This document shows, in pieces, positions 12,829-17,688 of a stretch of DNA of 17,688 nt. The notes below the pieces were generated by a model. It saw only the letters and a list, made by a program, of their open reading frames with translations, searched no databases and was not told the DNA's origin. Position 1 is the first letter of the stretch, and the number at the start of each line of letters is the position of its first letter. A program made the position numbers and the translations under genes. Origin of the DNA: an uncultured Chloroflexota bacterium (GTDB taxonomy: Bacteria > Chloroflexota > Dehalococcoidia > CAUJGQ01); the NCBI GenBank assembly GCA_937879875.1, contig CALFMN010000066.1:1-17688 (forward strand), in the 5' to 3' direction.

Positions 12829-12887
12829 CGGTAATTACACTATCGACTTGTTAAATCTTGACAATTACCGGCCGGCCTTCCTAGACT
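12829..12887 (+). promoter_or_regulatory. Promoter and candidate operator of the sufR-mrp operon
   Basis: -35 TTGACA (12858-12863) and TAGACT (12882-12887) are separated by 18 bases, giving a start near 12894. The inverted repeat CGGTAATT (12829-12836) and AATTACCG (12863-12870) overlaps the -35 and the start of the spacer. SufR-type proteins repress their own operons, so this is a candidate autoregulatory site, although it does not match the cyanobacterial or mycobacterial SufR motifs that I know. Confidence 0.55.
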
Positions 12888-12961
12888 GGATCTGCGGGCT
12901 CCGCCGCGCGCGGCGCGCCTCTTGCACGACCTCGAACCGGACCCGCGGAGTCCTGCAGCGG

Positions 12962-13684
12962 ATGCACTCCACCAAGAGCCAAATTCTCGCCGCGCTGAAA
13001 CGCCAGGGCGGCTGCAGCGTCGATGAACTGGCCGTGGCGCTCGGCCTCGCGCCGATGACCGTCCGCCAGCACCTGGCGACGCTCGAACGCGACGCGCTCG
13101 TCGGCTCAACGGAAGAGCGCCAGCGTCTCGGCCGCCCCCATTTCGTCTACTCACTCACGGAGAAAGGTGAAGGCAGTTTCCATCAACACTACGACCGCAT
13201 CGCGATGCAGCTCCTCGACGAAGTAGGCCGGCTCGACTCCACGGAGATCGCCGGCCTCTCTGCTGAGGAAAGGGCAGCGCTGCTGTTCGACAAACTCGCC
13301 GATCGTTTCGTCGCGCGCCACGGCCCGCAGCTCGAACGGCTGCCGCTGAGCCAGCGCGTGGCCGCCGTTGCCGAGTTGCTGCACGCCGAGAGCGGTTTCG
13401 CCGAGTGGGCCGCGACCGAACGCGGCTTCGAGATCCGCGACTACAACTGCTTCTACCGCAAACTGAACGGTGAGGACAGCGCTCCCTGCCGCTGGCACGA
13501 GCGCGTGCTGCGCGGCCTGCTCGGCTGCGCCGTGCAGTGCGAGGGCAGCGGCCCGCGCGCCGCGCACCTCTGCCGCTTTGCGGTGGCGAAGGCGGAGCCG
13601 CAGCCGGTCAACGGCGCGCATGCCCTTGCCGTGGAGTCCTTTGCGAGTTATCCGGCCGCGCACGGAGATGCCGCAGCCAGCTAG
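12962..13684 (+). CDS. sufR: SufR-like Fe-S cluster-sensing transcriptional repressor
   Basis: DNA-binding regulator of 240 aa. Residues 1-70 are a winged helix-turn-helix (SKSQILAALKRQGGCSVDEL, then LAPMTVRQHLATLERDALV and the wing RLGRPHFVYSLTEKG). The C-terminal half has cysteines at 163, 176, 189, 193 and 204, that is C-x12-C-x12-C-x14-C plus one extra Cys, very close to the C-x12-C-x13-C-x14-C cluster ligands of SufR. The family holds a 4Fe-4S cluster and represses Fe-S assembly genes when cluster supply is sufficient. The start is ATG 12962; the open frame extends upstream to 12791 but crosses the predicted promoter. GGAG lies 11 bases upstream, a weak site. It leads the operon with mrp, which supports a role in Fe-S homeostasis, although no suf genes are in the window. 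Confidence 0.87.
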   Translation: MHSTKSQILAALKRQGGCSVDELAVALGLAPMTVRQHLATLERDALVGSTEERQRLGRPHFVYSLTEKGEGSFHQHYDRIAMQLLDEVGRLDSTEIAGLSAEERAALLFDKLADRFVARHGPQLERLPLSQRVAAVAELLHAESGFAEWAATERGFEIRDYNCFYRKLNGEDSAPCRWHERVLRGLLGCAVQCEGSGPRAAHLCRFAVAKAEPQPVNGAHALAVESFASYPAAHGDAAAS

Positions 13685-13685
13685 C

Positions 13686-13704
13686 ATGGGCGCGGAGCGC
13701 CCAT
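13686..13704 (+). repeat. Intercistronic hairpin between sufR and mrp
   Basis: ATGGGCGC (13686-13693), loop gga and GCGCCCAT (13697-13704) form a perfect eight-pair hairpin in the 40-base gap. It buries the in-frame ATG at 13686, which argues for the GTG at 13725 as the mrp start. The form (GC stem, gga loop) resembles the inner hairpin of repeat copy B. Confidence 0.75.
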
Positions 13705-13724
13705 CGCGCAGAAAGAAGTACACT

Positions 13725-14789
13725 GTGCCTGCCACTGTCACGAAAGAGGCGGTGCTTGCCGCCCTTTCACAGGTTCAAGACCCCGAGTTGCACCGCGACA
13801 TCGTCTCTCTGGGCATGATTCAAGACCTCGCGATCGAGGGCAGCGATGTCGCCTTCAAGTTCGTCCTCACCACGCCCGCCTGCCCGGTGCGCAACGATCT
13901 GCAACAGGCGGCCGAGTCAGCCGTGAAAACGCTGCCCGGCGTGGCCGATGTGCGCGTCGAGATGGGCGCCAACGTGCGCAGCCAGCCGATTCGCCCCAAC
14001 GGTCCCAAGCCGGTCGAGGGCGTGCGCAACGTGATCGCCGTCGCCAGCAACAAGGGCGGCGTCGGCAAATCCACCGTCGCCGTCAACCTGGCGATCGCGT
14101 TGGCCCAGGCCGGCGCCCGCGTCGGCCTCGTCGATGCCGACATTACCGGGCCGAACCTGCCGACGATGTTCGGCTACGAGGCCGGCTTTATGGCCCAGGG
14201 CAACCAGGGTCTGCACACAGTCGAGAAGTTCGGCGTCAAGCTCGCCTCGCTGGGCTTTTTGTTGCCGAAGGGCATGCCCGTCGTCTGGCGTGGGCCGATG
14301 ATCGGACAGGCGGTGCGGCAACTGCTGCACGACGTGCCCTGGGGCGAGCTCGACTATCTGATCATCGACCTGCCGCCCGGCACCAGCGACGCCTCGATGA
14401 GCATGGCGCAGGACGCCGCCATCGCCGGCGTCGTCATCGTCAGCACGCCGCAGGACGTGGCGCTGGAGGATGCGCTCAAAGCCGTGGGCATGTTTGAAAA
14501 ACTCAACGTGCCGGTCTACGGCCTGATCGAGAACATGAGCTACTTTCTCTGCCCGCACTGCGGCGAGCGTACCGAGATCTTCGGCCACGGCGGCGCCCAC
14601 GAAGCCGCCGACGAGATCGGCCTCGACTTCCTCGGTGAAGTGCCGCTGCACGCGAGCATTCGCCAGGGCGGCGACGCGGGCGTGCCCGTCATCGTGACCG
14701 AGCCGGATTCGCCGCAGGCGCAGGCGTTTCGCCAGATCGCCGAGCGCGTCGCCGCCAGGCTCAGCATCAGCGGATGGGGTGAAGCGTGA
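13725..14789 (+). CDS. mrp: Mrp/ApbC-family Fe-S cluster carrier ATPase
   Basis: Cytoplasmic P-loop ATPase of 354 aa that carries or inserts Fe-S clusters. Residues 5-80 are a MIP18/DUF59 domain (VLAALSQVQDPELHRDIVSL and TTPACPVRNDL). The deviant Walker A is KGGVGKS (110-116), followed by VDADITGPNLP, LDYLIIDLPPGTSD and VSTPQDVALED. The cluster-binding CPHC (276-279) lies in ENMSYFLCPHCGERTEIFG. The start GTG 13725 follows GAAAGAAG and gives the usual MIP18 N-terminus; in-frame ATGs at 13668 and 13686 are less likely, the first because it overlaps sufR and the second because it lies in a hairpin. Its stop overlaps the next gene in GTGA (14786-14789). Confidence 0.93.
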   Translation: MPATVTKEAVLAALSQVQDPELHRDIVSLGMIQDLAIEGSDVAFKFVLTTPACPVRNDLQQAAESAVKTLPGVADVRVEMGANVRSQPIRPNGPKPVEGVRNVIAVASNKGGVGKSTVAVNLAIALAQAGARVGLVDADITGPNLPTMFGYEAGFMAQGNQGLHTVEKFGVKLASLGFLLPKGMPVVWRGPMIGQAVRQLLHDVPWGELDYLIIDLPPGTSDASMSMAQDAAIAGVVIVSTPQDVALEDALKAVGMFEKLNVPVYGLIENMSYFLCPHCGERTEIFGHGGAHEAADEIGLDFLGEVPLHASIRQGGDAGVPVIVTEPDSPQAQAFRQIAERVAARLSISGWGEA

Positions 14790-16759
14790 CGACGGAGTCG
14801 GAGTCCGCACAACCCGAACGGCGCCGCAGCCGCACCTCCCGCGGCCGGCGCGCTGAATCCGAGGCCGTGACGGCGGCCACACCCGCCGAAACTGCGGTCA
14901 GCGAGCAGCCCGCGGCCACTGCCGGTACCACCGCTCTGCCACGCCGTCTGTTCTCCTCGCCGGCGACCGCGGCGAGCGTACCGACTTCCCCCGCGAACGC
15001 AGCGGCTCCCGGGCTGCCGGAGGCGCCGTCCTTCTCTGAAACAACAGCAACCGCCGAGCCGGCGAGGCCACGCGGCAGGCGAGGCTCCGCCCGCGCCCGC
15101 TCGTCGGAGGCCGCGTCGGCGCCGGTTGGGGACGCCGCCCAAACGGCTGAGGCCGTCGAGGCCGTCTCGCCCGATGCGGTTGCCGTCATGCGCCCACCGC
15201 GGACGCGCAGCCGCAGGCGCCCTCCGGCCGCGCCAGGTCGCGATGCCGAGGCGGAGGCCGAACCGCTGCAAACGGCGGAGGAGCCGGCCCCGGCGCAGGA
15301 AGACGCCGGCCCGTTCGCCGCACAACCCCAGCCGGACGAAGACTGGCTCGCAGCCCCGGCGACTGCCGACGAGCTGGCCGCGATCGCACGCGCGGCCGCC
15401 CGGCCGGCCGGCCTCGATGCGCCGGTCTGGCCCGAGGACGAAGACGAGTTGGTCACCTGGTCCCCGTCGGCAGAGGAAGCCGCCGGCGCCGGTGCAGGTG
15501 AGACAGAGATAGAGGACGCCGAAGCCGACGGCGCGCCGAACGGGCCCGGGCGCCGGCGCCGCCGCCGCGGTGGCCGCGGCCGGCGTGGCCGCGGTGGCCA
15601 GGGCGCCATCGCCGGCGCCATCAGCGATGAGGCCGAGCCCGCTGCAGCCGCGGTCGTTACGGCGCCGGCCGAACCGGCCGAAGAGCTACGCCCCGCCACC
15701 CGCCCGCACCGCGCATCGCCGCGTACGCGTCAGCCGTCGCTGCCCGCATATCCCGTCGAATTTGAGCCGTTGCCGCCGCCGACCAAGCGCAAGCCGGCCC
15801 GGCGCCCCGGCGACGTCGCCGAGCCGCGCTTCAGCCGCGCCGAGATTGCGGAGTTCGAGCAGTTCGTGCGCGGGGCGCAGCCAGAGGCGAACGGCGCTCC
15901 GGTAACGGCCGATCTCGCTCTGCCGGCAACGCCGCTCACGTCCGAGGAGCAGGCAGCCTTGCGTGCCGCGACCGCAACGCCGCGACGGCGGCCGCGAAGT
16001 GGTCGCGAACGCACTGCGCCGCAAGCTGGCGTGGCGGAGCCGAGCGGCTTGCAGGAGACGCCGGCGTTTGCGCCGCTGCCCGCTGCACCCGAACTTGGAG
16101 GCGGCGCCAGCGGCCTTGAAACCCTGTTGGCCCGGCAGAACCTGTTGCTGAACACGCTGATGGAGCGCCAGGTCGCACTGCTGCGCAACATCGAGCGCTC
16201 GCTGATCGCGCTCGACCGGCGGCTGGCGACAGGCGGTGGCGGCGGCGCGGCGACACACGAGCGCGCCGGCGTGTTCGTGGATGTGCCCAACGTGATCTAC
16301 GCGGCCGAGCGGCTCGGCTGCCAGATCGACTTCACGAAGCTGCTGACCTTTCTGGTTCACAGCCGCGGCCGCGAACTGGTCCGCGCCATCGCCTATGCGC
16401 CCGTCAGCGACGATCCCTCCGCGCGGCTGGAGCTGCAGAAGTTCGTGCTGCCCTTCGTCAACCGCGGCTACCGCATTATCACCAAGCCGCTGAAGCGTTT
16501 CGCCGACGGCACGATGAAAGGCAACTTCGATGTCGAACTGGCGATGGATGTGCTGACGATGGCCGACCGGCTCGATGTCGTCTGCCTCGTCTCCGGCGAC
16601 GGCGACTTCCGCCGCCTGGTGGAGATGGTAGCAAGCAAAGGCGTGCGCGTCGAAGCGATCGCCTTCTCGCAGAGCACATCCAGCGAGCTGAAGGCCGCCT
16701 GCGACGAGTACATCGACCTCGCCCTGCACCTGCGTGAGATCTGCGGTAAGGCGGGCTAA
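14786..16759 (+). CDS. NYN-domain (LabA/DUF88-like) putative RNase with long disordered N-terminus
   Basis: Protein of 657 aa. Residues 1-435 are low-complexity, rich in Ala, Pro, Glu and Arg, with a basic Arg/Gly patch (RRRRRRGGRGRRGRGG) near residues 255-272, like RNA-binding tails of RNase E-type proteins. Residues about 443-482 (GLETLLARQNLLLNTLMERQ onward) are Leu-rich and probably coiled coil. From about residue 494 a PIN-like NYN domain follows: VFVDVPNVIY with Asp499, KGNFDVELAMD, and VSGDGDFRRLVEMV with the acidic residues of the metal site, then KGVRVEAIAF and the terminal helix. The prediction is metal-dependent RNA cleavage; this is family inference. It starts with GTG inside the mrp stop, indicating translational coupling to Fe-S genes. 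The long N-terminal half has no recognisable domain. Confidence 0.87.
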   Translation: MTTESESAQPERRRSRTSRGRRAESEAVTAATPAETAVSEQPAATAGTTALPRRLFSSPATAASVPTSPANAAAPGLPEAPSFSETTATAEPARPRGRRGSARARSSEAASAPVGDAAQTAEAVEAVSPDAVAVMRPPRTRSRRRPPAAPGRDAEAEAEPLQTAEEPAPAQEDAGPFAAQPQPDEDWLAAPATADELAAIARAAARPAGLDAPVWPEDEDELVTWSPSAEEAAGAGAGETEIEDAEADGAPNGPGRRRRRRGGRGRRGRGGQGAIAGAISDEAEPAAAAVVTAPAEPAEELRPATRPHRASPRTRQPSLPAYPVEFEPLPPPTKRKPARRPGDVAEPRFSRAEIAEFEQFVRGAQPEANGAPVTADLALPATPLTSEEQAALRAATATPRRRPRSGRERTAPQAGVAEPSGLQETPAFAPLPAAPELGGGASGLETLLARQNLLLNTLMERQVALLRNIERSLIALDRRLATGGGGGAATHERAGVFVDVPNVIYAAERLGCQIDFTKLLTFLVHSRGRELVRAIAYAPVSDDPSARLELQKFVLPFVNRGYRIITKPLKRFADGTMKGNFDVELAMDVLTMADRLDVVCLVSGDGDFRRLVEMVASKGVRVEAIAFSQSTSSELKAACDEYIDLALHLREICGKAG

Positions 16760-16769
16760 GCGGCGGCAT

Positions 16770-16800
16770 TGGCCCTCATACCCCCCCGACCCCAGAGGAG
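16770..16800. repeat. Possible half copy of the intergenic repeat
   Basis: GGCCCTCAT followed by a C-run and CGACCCCAGAGGAG resembles one outer arm of copies A and B (CCTCA, C-run, CCCCTCTCC). No matching right arm is seen; the transposase remnant begins shortly after. The insertion may have split a repeat copy. The C-rich composition makes chance similarity possible. Confidence 0.3.
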
Positions 16801-16824
16801 TGGGCGGCATAGCATAACAGGCTC

Positions 16825-17688
16825 TCAGGCGGTGGCTTTCCAGGGCCGGCCGGGTGCGTGGGCCGGCGGCGCGGCGGCCAGCCACGCCGCACCGGCCGCC
16901 AGCGTGGTTCCCAGCCAGCCGGCGAGGATGCCGCTGCGATCGAGCCAGGCGAGGCGGCCGCGCTGGAGCACGCTCAGCCGCCCACTGGTCGTTCCCTGGC
17001 GTACCAGCTACTGCACAGGCGTGGGCACCTGCGCCTGCCCACGGCATCGCCCACCCAGCTCTGTACCAGCAAGGCCAGCGCCCATAGCCCCACGATCGCA
17101 CTGTCGGTGCCGGCGGCGTCCTGCCGAGCCAGCAGCGGTTCGAGATTCCAGCCGTGGCGGCCATCGTCGCCACTCTGGCCAGCACGATACCTCCCTTCCG
17201 CCCTCCAGTGCAGGGCATACGCCCGCACCGCCGCCCGCGCTGTGGGGCCGTGGTCAGGAACACCGCCCAGCGGTCCGTCGTGCTGGCGGCGTCGGGCCAC
17301 TGGCGCGGGTGTTTGGCGTGCAGGGCGTGCGGCGGATGGCCCGCCGCGCCCACGCCGCGCTGCGCCGCACGAGCGCACACGTCGCCGGGGTGAAGGCGCC
17401 GCTGGGGAGCGGATAGGGGCAGACGTGCCAGCCGACCAGCAGCACACGGCGATGCCAGACCAGACCGACCGTCAGGATCTCCCAGGCGCCGCAGCGCACG
17501 CTGTCCCTGGCCAGCACGGGCTCGCGCGGCTGGCTCGCGCAGCGCCGCCGCCAGCGGCAGCGGCCGAGCGATCGCCGGCGATGGTCTGCCAGCGCCGCAG
17601 CCGTGCCGCGCTCGGCTCGGCGCCGGCGTGCGTCGTGCGCTCCGTCAGGAGCGGCACGATGCGCCAGGCGGCCAGCTCCGTCGCCTTC
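16825..17688 (-). pseudogene. Decayed IS4-like transposase, cut by the window end
   Basis: On the minus strand, transposase-like pieces follow each other in different frames. These are WRIVPLLTERTTHAGAEPSA (from about 17660), CGAWEILTVGLVWHRRVLLV then GWHVCPYPLP (about 17500-17340), KHPRQWPDAASTTDRWAV (about 17315-17243), YALHWRAEGRYRAGQS and WNLEPLLARQ (about 17219-17030), and RLAWLDRSGILAGWLGTTLA to a TGA at 16825. All three minus frames are used, with at least four frame changes. Y-AL-H-WRA-E followed six residues later by Q recalls the Y-x2-R-x3-E-x6-K signature of IS4-family enzymes, with R and K replaced. The spacing suggests internal deletions too. The 5-prime end is missing, and no terminal repeat could be fixed. 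Confidence 0.72.

Noticed and set aside
12791..12961. N-terminal extension of the SufR-like protein from 12791
   Set aside because: The extension overlaps both divergent promoters and their inverted repeats and has no family similarity.
13917..14882. 321-codon minus-strand frame opposite mrp
   Set aside because: Shadow of the well-conserved mrp gene; no motif or ribosome site.
15686..17380. 564-codon minus-strand frame across the NYN gene and the transposase remnant
   Set aside because: Most of it is antisense to the NYN gene. Only a short stretch near 17315-17243 matches the transposase, which is recorded under the pseudogene.

Overview
The window is GC-rich bacterial DNA and probably an assembly contig. 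Bases 1-45 are Illumina Nextera i7 adapter sequence, not genome. The right end runs off inside a decayed transposase. Gene content, the small HHWRIASPNG-type zinc protein and the many intergenic palindromes fit a GC-rich Chloroflexota-like organism, possibly Thermomicrobia-related. That assignment is an inference and is not firm.

Layout. (1) 73-8045, minus strand: a probable uptake and catabolism cluster. Reading in the direction of transcription it runs RidA-family deaminase, LigJ/ACMSD-type amidohydrolase, LigB-type extradiol dioxygenase, then a complete branched-chain-amino-acid-type ABC importer (LivG, LivF, LivH, LivM and a lipoprotein binding protein). The enzyme trio suggests meta-cleavage of a hydroxylated or amino-substituted aromatic acid, with the importer bringing in the substrate. 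(2) 8046-8735: a divergent control region and a LysR-type regulator reduced to its DNA-binding half. (3) 8799-9908: aroC (chorismate synthase), whose last codons and stop lie inside an intergenic palindromic repeat. (4) 9909-10954: repeat-rich spacer, then, on the minus strand, a promoter, a ydaO-type cyclic-di-AMP riboswitch, an intrinsic terminator and a small zinc-ribbon protein gene. (5) 10987-12714, minus strand: a small membrane protein, tRNA-Pro(UGG), a dihydroorotate-dehydrogenase-like protein without the usual active-site motif, and a second small zinc-binding protein. (6) 12715-16759: a divergent promoter region and a plus-strand operon of a SufR-like Fe-S repressor, an Mrp/ApbC Fe-S carrier ATPase and a large NYN-domain putative RNase with a disordered, Arg/Gly-containing N-terminal half. 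(7) 16825-17688: an IS4-like transposase remnant spread over three frames.

The most interesting points are: the c-di-AMP riboswitch with a complete terminator platform in front of an uncharacterised zinc-ribbon gene; the dioxygenase, amidohydrolase, RidA and transporter cluster, in which a usual iron-ligand His of the dioxygenase reads as Gln; the Fe-S operon that includes a putative RNase; and a family of nested palindromic repeats, one copy of which has supplied the end of aroC. All functions come from reading the sequence; no database search was run.
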